DNA of 20,789 nucleotides from Chloroflexota bacterium (GTDB lineage: Bacteria; Chloroflexota; UBA6077), in NCBI GenBank assembly GCA_021806765.1, contig JAJZQR010000075.1, positions 1 through 20,789 of the forward strand. The letters run 5' to 3'. Each line of letters opens with the position of its first letter. The first letter of the stretch is position 1. Of this stretch, positions 1 through 7,397 are shown in pieces. The notes under the pieces are model-generated. The model saw only the letters and a program-made list of their open reading frames with translations, was not told the DNA's origin and did not search any database. Both the position numbers and the translations under genes were made by a program.

Positions 1-1035
1 GTTGGTGGTGACCAGCACCGGCGAGTTGGCACCGGGCTCGTTGAACTTGTAGATCCCAGGTTGAACCTGGATCGGCTTCTGCGGGTCGGTGTAGATGTTC
101 TGCCGCAGCGTCAGCAGAGGATAGACGACGCAGGGATTGAAGTGGTCCAGCACCACGATGCCGGCGTACTTGGCGATATGCTGGCCCGCGGCGATAGCCT
201 CCTGCTCGATGGACTCGGCCCCCTCCCCCGGGAAGGTGATGGTGGGATAGCCCAGGGCCCGGAAGTTCTTCTTGATGGCCAGCCGGCGCAGCTGAGTGGC
301 GTGGGCCAGGGTCCCGGCCAGATCTCGAGAGCCCGGATCCAGCACCAGGTCGGCGACCCCGGCCTTCGTCAGTTGATCCGTCAGGGTAGCCAGGGCCTCC
401 AGATCCCCGTTCGCCTTTACCACCAGCGGGCAGTCGAACTTCTTCGCCAGAGCCGCCATCGCCTCCCAGTTCTCGGCATCGGCGGCGTAGATCAACGGCT
501 TATCACCTGCCCCAGCCGCCAGCGCAGCCTCGATGGCGGCGGCATTGTGGGACATCAGGATCAGCGGCTGCTTGGTCTTCGCCTTGGCCGCCTTCACGCA
601 CTCCACGAAGGGCCCCGGCTCTCCCGAGGCGTTCTCCACGGCTATGGCGTCCAGGGCCAGGCTCATGCCCACCCGCTCGACTAAATAGCCTGCCGCCTCG
701 GCCACCGCGGCCGACACCTCCTCCAACGGCTGAGTGTCCTTCACTCGGAAGACCAGACCCGGCTGATGGTAGAAGGTCTTATCGTGGCGGAACAGCACTA
801 CCTCGTTGCCGACCTCGAACTTGTTGTCCCCGGCCCCAACGGTCACCAACCTGATGGGCGGAGCGGAGGCGGACTCCAGAGCAGCCTTGGCCTCCGCCGA
901 GACGTGGGGGCAGGCGCTCAACTCCGCTCCCTTGGCCGCCAACTTCAGGGCAAAGGCCAGACAGGTGGGAAAGCCGCATTCCTTGCAGTTGGTCTTGGGG
1001 AGCAGCTTGTAGATATCCAGTCCAGTTAGAGCCAT
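1..1035 (-). CDS. acsC: Corrinoid iron-sulfur protein large subunit AcsC (partial, C-terminus off the window)
   Basis: This is the large (gamma) subunit of the corrinoid iron-sulfur protein, which carries the methyl group from methyltetrahydrofolate to acetyl-CoA synthase. The N-terminus shows a [4Fe-4S] motif with cysteines C17, C20, C25 and C42 (C-x2-C-x4-C-x16-C). A TIM-barrel region follows and includes GIYKFNEPGANSPVLVTTN near the left edge, typical of AcsC. About 345 codons are present. The family is usually near 445 residues, so the C-terminal corrinoid-binding domain lies outside the window. The ATG at 1035 has GGAGG-type sequence just upstream and follows the acsD stop by 16 nt, so it is co-transcribed as the last visible operon gene. 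Identification is firm; only completeness is unknown. Confidence 0.96.
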   Translation of the reverse strand, partial: MALTGLDIYKLLPKTNCKECGFPTCLAFALKLAAKGAELSACPHVSAEAKAALESASAPPIRLVTVGAGDNKFEVGNEVVLFRHDKTFYHQPGLVFRVKDTQPLEEVSAAVAEAAGYLVERVGMSLALDAIAVENASGEPGPFVECVKAAKAKTKQPLILMSHNAAAIEAALAAGAGDKPLIYAADAENWEAMAALAKKFDCPLVVKANGDLEALATLTDQLTKAGVADLVLDPGSRDLAGTLAHATQLRRLAIKKNFRALGYPTITFPGEGAESIEQEAIAAGQHIAKYAGIVVLDHFNPCVVYPLLTLRQNIYTDPQKPIQVQPGIYKFNEPGANSPVLVTTN

Positions 1036-1051
1036 CTCTCCGTAACCTCCC

Positions 1052-2020
1052 CTACGCCTTCATCAGCTTGTCGATGGCCAGCTTTACCTGTTCCACCGAC
1101 TTGGGGTGCCGCAGCACCAGAATGTCCGCGCCGGCCGCGAGCAGCGTAGTGGCAGTTAGGATCTCCCACGTGACCGACCGCTCCTTGATGTCGCCCCAGG
1201 TCTCCGGGACTCCGTCCAGCGTCTTGGACTCCTTCTGCCGCCAGGACTCCTCCCCCACAGTGCAGATCATGGGGAACTGGGTCATAGGGTCGTTCAGGAA
1301 GGCACTCAGCCTGAGGCGCTCCATGACGGAGTAGGTGTACTCCAGCCCGTAGCCCAACGCACCGGTGGTGGGGTCTATCAGCAACCGATCAGAGGGGAGA
1401 CCCATGTCGGTTGCCAGGATGTTGCACTGCTTGGCCATGTTGACGTCGATGGGCGACTGGGCTATCACCGAGTGGCCGCTGCCCAACGCCGCGGCCACGA
1501 CGGTCCGGTAGTTGGTGTTTTCGATGTCGCCCAGGACGATCCTTTCGCCCGCCGCGGCCTCGGCCACCTTGAGCAACACCTCGTTGTCCTTCTGAGCCTG
1601 GCCCGGGCCGTAGACGATAAGGGGGACACCCACGGCCTTCAGAACCGCTTTCACCGTCTCCGCCCCCTCCTCGGCAGACCGATTCAACCCATCAGGGTTG
1701 GTGCCGGTCAACCTCAGAACCACCAGCTCGGCCCCGGCCTTCACCGCAGCCTTGGCCCACTCGCCGGGGTCGTTCATCACGTCCCCCCACGCCTCCTTGA
1801 GGTGTGCGGGCCAGTCGTCAGGGTTCCAGTCGTGGATCTCGACACCTACCGCGGGCCGGTGAGGCATGGGCGACTCGAAGTGCAGGAAAGGCAGGCTGCC
1901 CTCGCCGCCTACCGTGATGGTGCTGGTCCGCGTGCCCCCCTCGGCGGCAGTGGCACCCAGCGTTACCTCACGCACCTTACCGGCCGCCTTCTCGATAGGA
2001 ATCTGGACCGTCACTCCCAT
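1052..2020 (-). CDS. acsD: Corrinoid iron-sulfur protein small subunit AcsD
   Basis: This is the small (delta) subunit of the corrinoid iron-sulfur protein, a TIM-barrel partner of AcsC that helps hold the corrinoid. The 322-residue length fits the bacterial family. Characteristic stretches are VGVEIHDWNPDDWPAHLKEA near residue 60 and DRLLIDPTTGALGYGLEYTY in the C-terminal third. The reading frame stays open a further 14 codons upstream to 2062, but the ATG at 2020 is preferred because TGGAGG sits about 10 nt before it and because the upstream part overlaps an intercistronic hairpin. It lies 85 nt downstream of acsB and 16 nt upstream of acsC in the same operon. Confidence 0.96.
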   Translation of the reverse strand: MGVTVQIPIEKAAGKVREVTLGATAAEGGTRTSTITVGGEGSLPFLHFESPMPHRPAVGVEIHDWNPDDWPAHLKEAWGDVMNDPGEWAKAAVKAGAELVVLRLTGTNPDGLNRSAEEGAETVKAVLKAVGVPLIVYGPGQAQKDNEVLLKVAEAAAGERIVLGDIENTNYRTVVAAALGSGHSVIAQSPIDVNMAKQCNILATDMGLPSDRLLIDPTTGALGYGLEYTYSVMERLRLSAFLNDPMTQFPMICTVGEESWRQKESKTLDGVPETWGDIKERSVTWEILTATTLLAAGADILVLRHPKSVEQVKLAIDKLMKA

Positions 2021-2043
2021 AGTGTTTTTTCCTCCAGTAAGTG

Positions 2044-2101
2044 CTTCTCGATGGCCAACCATGGCCTGCGAGAAGTAGGGGCGCGGTAACCGCGCCCCTA
2101 C
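2044..2101 (-). repeat. Twin hairpins between acsB and acsD, including a 13-bp-arm palindrome
   Basis: The 85-nt gap between acsB and acsD holds two adjacent dyads. At 2075-2101 the arms GTAGGGGCGCGGT and ACCGCGCCCCTAC are perfectly complementary around one central base. At 2044-2075 arms CTTCTCG and CGAGAAG enclose a GGCC/GGCC inner stem with a 6-nt loop. No T-tract follows, so this is not a classical terminator. The GTAGGGGCG... palindrome looks like a dispersed REP-type element (an impression from memory, not searched). In the mRNA it could stabilise the upstream message or set the ratio of ACS to corrinoid protein; that role is inference. Confidence 0.8.
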
Positions 2102-2105
2102 CCGT

Positions 2106-4289
2106 TTAGAAGATGGGATCCATGGTCAGGGCCGGGTGGCCCTTCTCCTCCAGGAAGGGCAACAACTCCTCTACCGTCGTCGCTACCCGCTCGTCGGCGA
2201 TCTTCTCCAGCATGTCCGGCTCGCCGATCCGATTGCACACCTCCTGAAGTTCCTCTTGCATCGACTCCTTGATGTTCGAGGACATCCAGACTATCCGCTT
2301 GAAGCCGCCCTCGGCCTGGATGAACTTATTGCTGGTCAGGAAGTACTTGCCGATCCCCATGAGACCCGGGGTCTGGATCCCGCCGCCGGCAGTGCCGGCC
2401 AGGGTACTGAAGGTCATCCCTGCGGGCGTCATGCTGGGATCCTCTCGGGACACCACCATCACTCCGTTCGCCTCGGGTATCACCATCATGATGCTCTCGA
2501 AGCAGCCGCACGAGGTCATGGAGGCATCCATAAAGGAGTACATGGTCACTCGTGGAACCGTCTGGTTGGATTTCTGGTAAACGAAGTCGTTGATGGCGTC
2601 CCACTCCCCCTTGACGGGGTCCAGGCAGTTCCCCTTTTGTACAGGCTGGTTGGGACCGGCCGGGTTGATCTCGAAGCCAGCCTTGGAGTCCAGCCAGTTC
2701 ACCGCGCCGCAAAGGCCGAGCCGCTCCGGGGAGACGATGCAGACGTGGTTCGGAGCGAAGCTCTGGCACAGGGTGCAGCTGTAGAAAAGGTCTACCGACT
2801 CGTCGGTCAGGTTCGCCACGCGGATGTTCCGCTCGTGGTAAGTCTGGCGGGCCACCACCAGCAATTCCTCGACCTTATCCGCCGTCGTGTAGAGATCCAC
2901 GGAGATTTTGTCCACGATAGCCGGGAAATCACTCTTCAGCTTGGCATACAGGATGTCGCCAAGGTGCCGGATCTTGAAGCCCTTCCCAGCGGCAGCAGCG
3001 CTTATGCGGATCCAGGCGATGTCCCGCTGTCCGATGTGCTGGACTCCTTCGGCGCCGTTAACGAAGTCGTGGATCTTCCGCTCCAGCACCGGCTCGAAGT
3101 CCTTCTGCATCTTCCGACCGGCCACGTTCACCATGATCCCCAGGGGCAACGACCCGCCTTCTGGCACCTCGTCGATCTCCGGCCCATGCACGGTGATCTT
3201 GCCGTCTTCCACCTCGCTCATGTCCCGCATGCGGAGGTACTCGAAGCAGGGGCCACGGCGACCGCCGAACTCGATCCGGAGGTTATCCTTCCGCACCCGC
3301 TCCCCCTCGAAGGCGGGACCATAGGCTACTGGTATCGGGATCTTCGTGATGAGGATCTTCAGGCCACGGACCTCGATCGCCTTGGCGACGATCTCCTCAC
3401 ACGCGACGTCGCTCACCACGTGCTCGTAAGTGGTGACACCCCTCGGCAGGATCTGCGGGATGTTGGTGTGGGCGATAGTGGGGAACCCGTAACTGATGGC
3501 TCCCGCGGCCGTCGCGTACTTCTCTCGATCCACCTGGTCCAGAGCCAGGACGAAGGCGAAGATGCGGTACTTGTTGTAGCGCAGCATCTTCTTATAGTCG
3601 CCGGGGGCAACGCCGCCGAAGGAGAGAGCCGCCCGGGTCGCGAAGCCCAGGGAGTAGATGTGGGCCGATACCTCCCGTCCGAAGGGGACGAGACGCGTCT
3701 CCCATCCCAGCTGCACCCGCTCTTCGTCCAGCTGGTCCGCGAAGGTTCGGCCGTTTTGGTCGCTGCCGGCGATGAAGACGTACAGGTTCTTCTCCTGCAT
3801 CTCTCGGGCAAGCCTGACGGCCATCTCGTTGGAGGGAGCCGGGCCGACCACGGCGGCGAAGCCGGGGGCTGTGCCGTCCACGAACTCCACACCCCTCTGC
3901 CGCAGGATCACGTCGTCAGCCGCGCCCAGGTAGATCCCGTCCACCGGATTCGGGCCGATGACGTACTTGAGGGCCTCGATGGTCTCCTCGGCGAAGAGGG
4001 TAGCTACACCGGCATCCAGGGTCTCCCCCAGATAGGGGAGCCACAGCCGTTCCGTGGGCACGGCAGGCAACAATTCCTTCGCCTGCTCGATCACCGGCTC
4101 CAGATCTGACAGCTTGGCCACCTTGCGGCCGGTGAACCCGTAGATGACCGGCAGAAAGTAGCCGGTATTGGGCAGAACTACCGGCTCGTTAGGCCCCTTG
4201 GCGTCGATGGCCTCGTGCAGCTTGGCTTCAGCCCTGGCGACGAAGGCGTGGGCTCCCTCTATGGCAGCGGTAGCAATGATCTTAGACAC
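2106..4289 (-). CDS. acsB: Acetyl-CoA synthase catalytic subunit AcsB (bacterial type)
   Basis: AcsB condenses CO (tunnelled from AcsA), the methyl group from the corrinoid protein and CoA into acetyl-CoA at the nickel-containing A-cluster. Counting from the GTG at 4289, all A-cluster cysteines are present: C505, C508, C517, C527, C594 and C596, in the contexts SCTLCQSFAPNHVC and TSCGCF. The spacing equals that known for the Moorella thermoacetica enzyme. The 727-residue length means the N-terminal CODH-docking domain is kept, as in bacteria and unlike the shorter archaeal beta subunit. An ATG at 4307 is in frame, but the GTG at 4289 has GGAGG 7 nt upstream and gives the N-terminus MSKIIATAAIEGAH. 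The GTG lies within the last codons of acsA, so translation is probably coupled. Confidence 0.97.
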   Translation of the reverse strand: MSKIIATAAIEGAHAFVARAEAKLHEAIDAKGPNEPVVLPNTGYFLPVIYGFTGRKVAKLSDLEPVIEQAKELLPAVPTERLWLPYLGETLDAGVATLFAEETIEALKYVIGPNPVDGIYLGAADDVILRQRGVEFVDGTAPGFAAVVGPAPSNEMAVRLAREMQEKNLYVFIAGSDQNGRTFADQLDEERVQLGWETRLVPFGREVSAHIYSLGFATRAALSFGGVAPGDYKKMLRYNKYRIFAFVLALDQVDREKYATAAGAISYGFPTIAHTNIPQILPRGVTTYEHVVSDVACEEIVAKAIEVRGLKILITKIPIPVAYGPAFEGERVRKDNLRIEFGGRRGPCFEYLRMRDMSEVEDGKITVHGPEIDEVPEGGSLPLGIMVNVAGRKMQKDFEPVLERKIHDFVNGAEGVQHIGQRDIAWIRISAAAAGKGFKIRHLGDILYAKLKSDFPAIVDKISVDLYTTADKVEELLVVARQTYHERNIRVANLTDESVDLFYSCTLCQSFAPNHVCIVSPERLGLCGAVNWLDSKAGFEINPAGPNQPVQKGNCLDPVKGEWDAINDFVYQKSNQTVPRVTMYSFMDASMTSCGCFESIMMVIPEANGVMVVSREDPSMTPAGMTFSTLAGTAGGGIQTPGLMGIGKYFLTSNKFIQAEGGFKRIVWMSSNIKESMQEELQEVCNRIGEPDMLEKIADERVATTVEELLPFLEEKGHPALTMDPIF

Positions 4290-6258
4290 GGAGCTCCCTC
4301 CTTGCATCCATGTCGAAGAGGACGCGCTCTTGCTTGGTGTCGATACCTAGCGCCTTCCTCTTCTTCTGGATGTGGTCCACGGCCTTCTCGTAGATCTTTG
4401 CCGGATCGATCTCGAACTCCATCTTGCCGCCGAACTTCTCTTCCCAACCGGTTGACATCAGGTCTACGACGGCCTTGCTCGCCTTGATCGGCGAGGTTAC
4501 GCCGAAGAGAACGTAAGCACCGCTGGCGGCAAAGTAGGTACCGATAGCCAGAGCCTTCTCGCTCATCCACTCGGGGGCGATACCGACGGCCGGCAGTTCG
4601 CTGATGTCGTCACCCAGGCCGCCCTCCGCCACCACAGCCGATAGGATGGTGAGGATGCGGCTGTTATCCACGCAGGATCCCAGGTGCAGCACCGGCGGCA
4701 TGCCGGTAGCCTCGCAGATGGACCGGAGACCGGGTCCCGCGTACTCCATCGCCTCGCCCGTCAGCAGTCCGTACTTGGCGCTGGCCAGCGACCCGCAACC
4801 CGTTTGCACCACCAGATAGTCGTTGGCGATGAACTCCCTGACCAGGTTGAAGTGAGCCTCGTCGTGAACGACCCGAGGGTTGTTGCAGCCCACTATGCCG
4901 ACCGCGCCCTGGATCCGACCGTCGATGATGGCATCGTTGAGCGGCCGGAAGGAGGCCCTGTAGCGGCCTCCCAGCATGTACTCCACGTACTCGTGGGAGA
5001 AGCCGGCCACCAGGTCGGAGGCGTAGTTGGGGATGTGAACACGCTTCGCGCGGTTCGGGTAGTTGTCTATCGCGGTCCGTATTATCAGCTTGGCGATGGC
5101 CAGCGCATCGTGCTCGTTGAACTGGATGTGGGTGGCACCTTGGATCCTCGCCTTGGGCGAGGTGGTGATCAACTTGGTGTGGAAACGCTCGGACAGAGGC
5201 ACCAGGGCCTGCATGACACACTGGATATCCACCACCATAGCGTCGACCACGCCGGTCAGTATGGCCAGCTCCTGATCCAGGAAGTTGCCCGCGGGTGGAA
5301 TGCCGTGCCGCATCAACACTTCGTTGGCGGTGCAGCAGATGCCCGACAGGTTGATCCCCGTCGCCCCCTTGGACTTGGCGTAGGCAATCAACTCGGGATC
5401 CATGGCTGCCACCACTATCATCTCGGATAGGGTGGGCTCGTGGCCGTGGACGACGACGTTGACCTGGTCTTCTTTCAAGACGCCGAGGTTGGCTTGACTC
5501 CGGATAGGTTCGGGGGTCCCGAAGAGGATGTCGGAGATATCGGTGGCCAGCATGCTGCCGCCCCATCCGTCCCCCAGGGCTGTCCGCACGGTCTGCATCA
5601 GGATGTGATCGGCGTCCTGATCTGCCCCCATGTGAGTGGCGTGCATGCTCTGGACGATCTCTCGATCTATGCCCCGAGGCACCACCCCCAACCGGCGCCA
5701 CAACTCCTGGCGCTTCTTGGGGGCCCGAGAGGCATATATGATCTCGCCCGTCTGCTGACCGAAGTTGGACAGGGCGCGATTCGCCACGTCGAGAGCTATC
5801 TCCGAGGTGCTGCGACCGTCGACCGGTATCCCCATCAGTTCCGCGACGGCCTTCAGTTTGGGCACGTCCTTCATCTGGTAGTCGGGGGCTTCGCCCTTAG
5901 CCGCCGCCATGAGGGCCATGGCCAGGTCGCGGCCATGGTCGGAGTGCGCTGCGCTCCCAGCTGCCACGGCTCGGGAAAGGTTCCTGGCCACGATGGTCGG
6001 GAGGGTCGCACCGCAGACCCCTGTCATGACGTCGGGATTCTTGCCTACCAGACGGCACGGCCCCATATAACAGACCCGGCAACAGGCGCCGTCTTGTCCG
6101 ATGGGGCACGGCTTCATCTCCCCCGCACGACTGAAGGCGGTGGAGATCTCCTCCACATCGGCTATCTCCAGCATCTCAGCTGCGGCGGGGTCGATAGTCT
6201 TGCCGTTCCCTTTGCCCAGCCATTGGGGCGGGGGAATGCTTCTGCCTAGATCACCCAT
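4282..6258 (-). CDS. acsA: Carbon monoxide dehydrogenase catalytic subunit AcsA (CODH/ACS type)
   Basis: This nickel-iron CO dehydrogenase reduces CO2 to CO for AcsB, and can run in reverse. Counting from the ATG at 6258, C51 and C59 match the D-cluster, C60, C63, C68 and C82 the B-cluster, and H273, C309, C347, C458, C488 and C529 the NiFeS C-cluster. All expected ligands are therefore present. It has 658 residues, close to the roughly 670 of the Moorella protein. The interval between the last two C-cluster cysteines is 41 residues, shorter than the 50 in characterised enzymes. The ATG at 6258 has AAGGAG 6 nt upstream; a TTG five codons earlier is less likely. It is the first gene of the operon and its 3' end overlaps the start of acsB. 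Confidence 0.97.
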   Translation of the reverse strand: MGDLGRSIPPPQWLGKGNGKTIDPAAAEMLEIADVEEISTAFSRAGEMKPCPIGQDGACCRVCYMGPCRLVGKNPDVMTGVCGATLPTIVARNLSRAVAAGSAAHSDHGRDLAMALMAAAKGEAPDYQMKDVPKLKAVAELMGIPVDGRSTSEIALDVANRALSNFGQQTGEIIYASRAPKKRQELWRRLGVVPRGIDREIVQSMHATHMGADQDADHILMQTVRTALGDGWGGSMLATDISDILFGTPEPIRSQANLGVLKEDQVNVVVHGHEPTLSEMIVVAAMDPELIAYAKSKGATGINLSGICCTANEVLMRHGIPPAGNFLDQELAILTGVVDAMVVDIQCVMQALVPLSERFHTKLITTSPKARIQGATHIQFNEHDALAIAKLIIRTAIDNYPNRAKRVHIPNYASDLVAGFSHEYVEYMLGGRYRASFRPLNDAIIDGRIQGAVGIVGCNNPRVVHDEAHFNLVREFIANDYLVVQTGCGSLASAKYGLLTGEAMEYAGPGLRSICEATGMPPVLHLGSCVDNSRILTILSAVVAEGGLGDDISELPAVGIAPEWMSEKALAIGTYFAASGAYVLFGVTSPIKASKAVVDLMSTGWEEKFGGKMEFEIDPAKIYEKAVDHIQKKRKALGIDTKQERVLFDMDARRELRV

Positions 6259-6622
6259 AATCGTCTCCTTCAACTAACTGCCCGCCCGCCGGCCAAAGGC
6301 ACGATTCGGCACGTTTGCGGGTCCTGGAGGAAAACGTCGGAAAACGATGGCCATGAGACCCGAGAGGTCCCCAATAATCGTCTCCATTGACGGCATGGGG
6401 TAATCTGGATAGCCTGTCCAGCTCAGCTTCTCTTGTCCTACTGCCCCTCGCCTGCTACCCCCCATTGGATAGCCGAGGAAGCTGCTTTGCTCCTCACCTC
6501 CCTTGGTAACAGACCCAGCGTGGTCGCCCGCCAGGGCATAGCCATCGCCCCGACATCAGACAACGGTCAAGCTGCTGCTGGCACATAAGGCTAGTGCGGT
6601 AACCGGTAAGCTGGGGTTAGAT
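6259..6622 (-). promoter_or_regulatory. Long structured 5' leader of the acs operon
   Basis: About 364 nt separate the predicted transcription start (near 6622) from the acsA ATG. Read on the minus strand, the leader has two copies of GGCTATCCA (6474-6466 and 6414-6406). The second forms a CTGGA/TCCAG hairpin (6421-6405). CGGC plus ATGGGG (6475-6472, 6465-6460) can pair with CCCCATGCCG (6400-6391), and GGGGTA can pair alternatively with TACCCC in the same region. A GAGGA/TCCTC hairpin lies further upstream. I could not match it to a known riboswitch consensus; in particular no cobalamin box is evident. A 63-codon ORF (6465-6274) in the acsA frame ends 15 nt before acsA and has no clear ribosome site. 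Confidence 0.5.
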
Positions 6623-6628
6623 AGGTTC

Positions 6629-6656
6629 AGTATAAGCTTGACGCTTTCCTTGTCAA
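6629..6656 (-). promoter_or_regulatory. Sigma-70-type promoter of the acs operon with overlapping dyads
   Basis: On the minus strand TTGACA (6656-6651) is followed after 16 bp by TATACT (6634-6629), a near-consensus housekeeping promoter pointing at acsA. The dyad CTTGAC-N9-GTCAAG (6637-6657) covers the -35 box and spacer. A second dyad CAAGGTC-N12-GACCTTG (6654-6679) starts in the -35 box and extends upstream. These are plausible operator sites for a dimeric regulator; which one is unknown. Confidence 0.65.
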
Positions 6657-6663
6657 GGTCGCA

Positions 6664-6692
6664 TTGTTTGACGACCTTGCAGGTGTTATCAT
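6664..6692 (+). promoter_or_regulatory. Possible extended -10 promoter of the HisKA-only gene
   Basis: TTGTTT (6664-6669) is followed after 17 bp by TATCAT (6687-6692), with TG one base before the -10, an extended -10 pattern. It points to the membrane HisKA gene and is back to back with the acs promoter, sharing the dyad region between them. The -35 box is weak. Confidence 0.3.
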
Positions 6693-6822
6693 CCTCGATA
6701 GGTCGGGGTCCGAACGAGCAGGACAGCTTCGCTTCACCCCGCAGAACATCCAAGATCGCAACCGCTTCCTCGGCAAGGCAGCGAGGGGTTCAGCGGTCAC
6801 TGCTGTCGTACCGGAGGATCGA

Positions 6823-7320
6823 ATGTCCTTTTCAGTTCGCCTCTGGACAATGACCATCGCCAGCTTCTCCGTCTTCACGGCCTGGGTCTTCGTCCACGAC
6901 CACATAATGCCCGGCCTGAGCGCCGACGCCTACCATGCTATCGTATCAGCCTCGGCCTGGGCCTTCGGCTTGCTGGGAACTTTCCTGATCAACCGATTCC
7001 ATCGGCGCGCCGAGCGGTTGGCCGAGCAGGCGGCCAGGGACGACACCGTCATCCAACTGGCCGGCGGCATCGCTCACGAACTGAACCAACCCCTGACCAT
7101 CATCATCAGCACCGCAGAACTCCTGGCCAGGCGCGACCCGGCGAAAGACGACTTGCGCCCCTACCTACACCAACTGATCCAGGCCTCTGAGCGGGTGTCG
7201 GACACCGTACAGAAACTGGAGAAGGCCACCAGCTATCGTACAAAACCCTACGTGGCCGGCGTAGAGATCGTGGACCTCGACCAGGCCAGTGAAGAGCAAT
7301 CAGTAATGAGTAATGAGTAA
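6823..7320 (+). CDS. Small membrane protein with a HisKA dimerisation/phosphoacceptor domain but no ATPase domain
   Basis: This 165-residue protein has two hydrophobic segments (about residues 8-29 and 36-57). A HisKA-like helix pair follows, with the H-box GGIAHELNQPLTIII and the candidate phospho-acceptor H85. A second helix at about 110-140 precedes a short tail (VEIVDLDQAS). There is no HATPase_c domain (no N, G1, F or G2 boxes), so it cannot autophosphorylate alone. It could accept phosphate from another kinase, dimerise with one, or be a truncated relic. The ATG at 6823 has GGAGG 5 nt upstream; the open frame back to 6664 is unlikely to be translated. The stop lies inside a TAATGAG heptamer repeat. 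Its position between the acs promoter and RACo suggests, without proof, a link to acs regulation. Confidence 0.75.
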   Translation: MSFSVRLWTMTIASFSVFTAWVFVHDHIMPGLSADAYHAIVSASAWAFGLLGTFLINRFHRRAERLAEQAARDDTVIQLAGGIAHELNQPLTIIISTAELLARRDPAKDDLRPYLHQLIQASERVSDTVQKLEKATSYRTKPYVAGVEIVDLDQASEEQSVMSNE

Positions 7321-7397
7321 TGAGTAATGAGTGGCAGTCCTCGACTCATCACTCATCACTCATCACTTCTCACTCGTCACTTCTCACTCATCACTTC
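7299..7397. repeat. Heptanucleotide repeat dyad at the convergent gene ends
   Basis: Tandem TAATGAG heptamers (about 7303-7331) are followed, after about 11 nt, by ACTCATC heptamers and degenerate variants (7342-7397). The two arrays form an imperfect inverted repeat with one mismatch per heptamer, so either transcript could fold into a long hairpin. The HisKA gene takes its TAA and the RACo gene its TGA from the repeats. The pattern resembles the short tandem heptamer repeats known from cyanobacteria. It probably serves as a bidirectional end structure. Confidence 0.75.

Noticed and set aside
2136..4109. 657-codon plus-strand open frame opposite acsB
   Set aside because: It is antisense to a firmly identified acsB. 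High GC and codon bias leave the opposite frame open, and its sequence shows no family features.
6259..6622. Cobalamin riboswitch in the acs leader
   Set aside because: This was attractive because the pathway uses corrinoid, but no B12-box-like sequence or matching stem order was found by eye.
6664..6822. N-terminal extension of the HisKA protein back to 6664
   Set aside because: The extension has no ribosome site, covers the predicted promoter and is not hydrophobic or domain-like. ATG 6823 has an ideal GGAGG.
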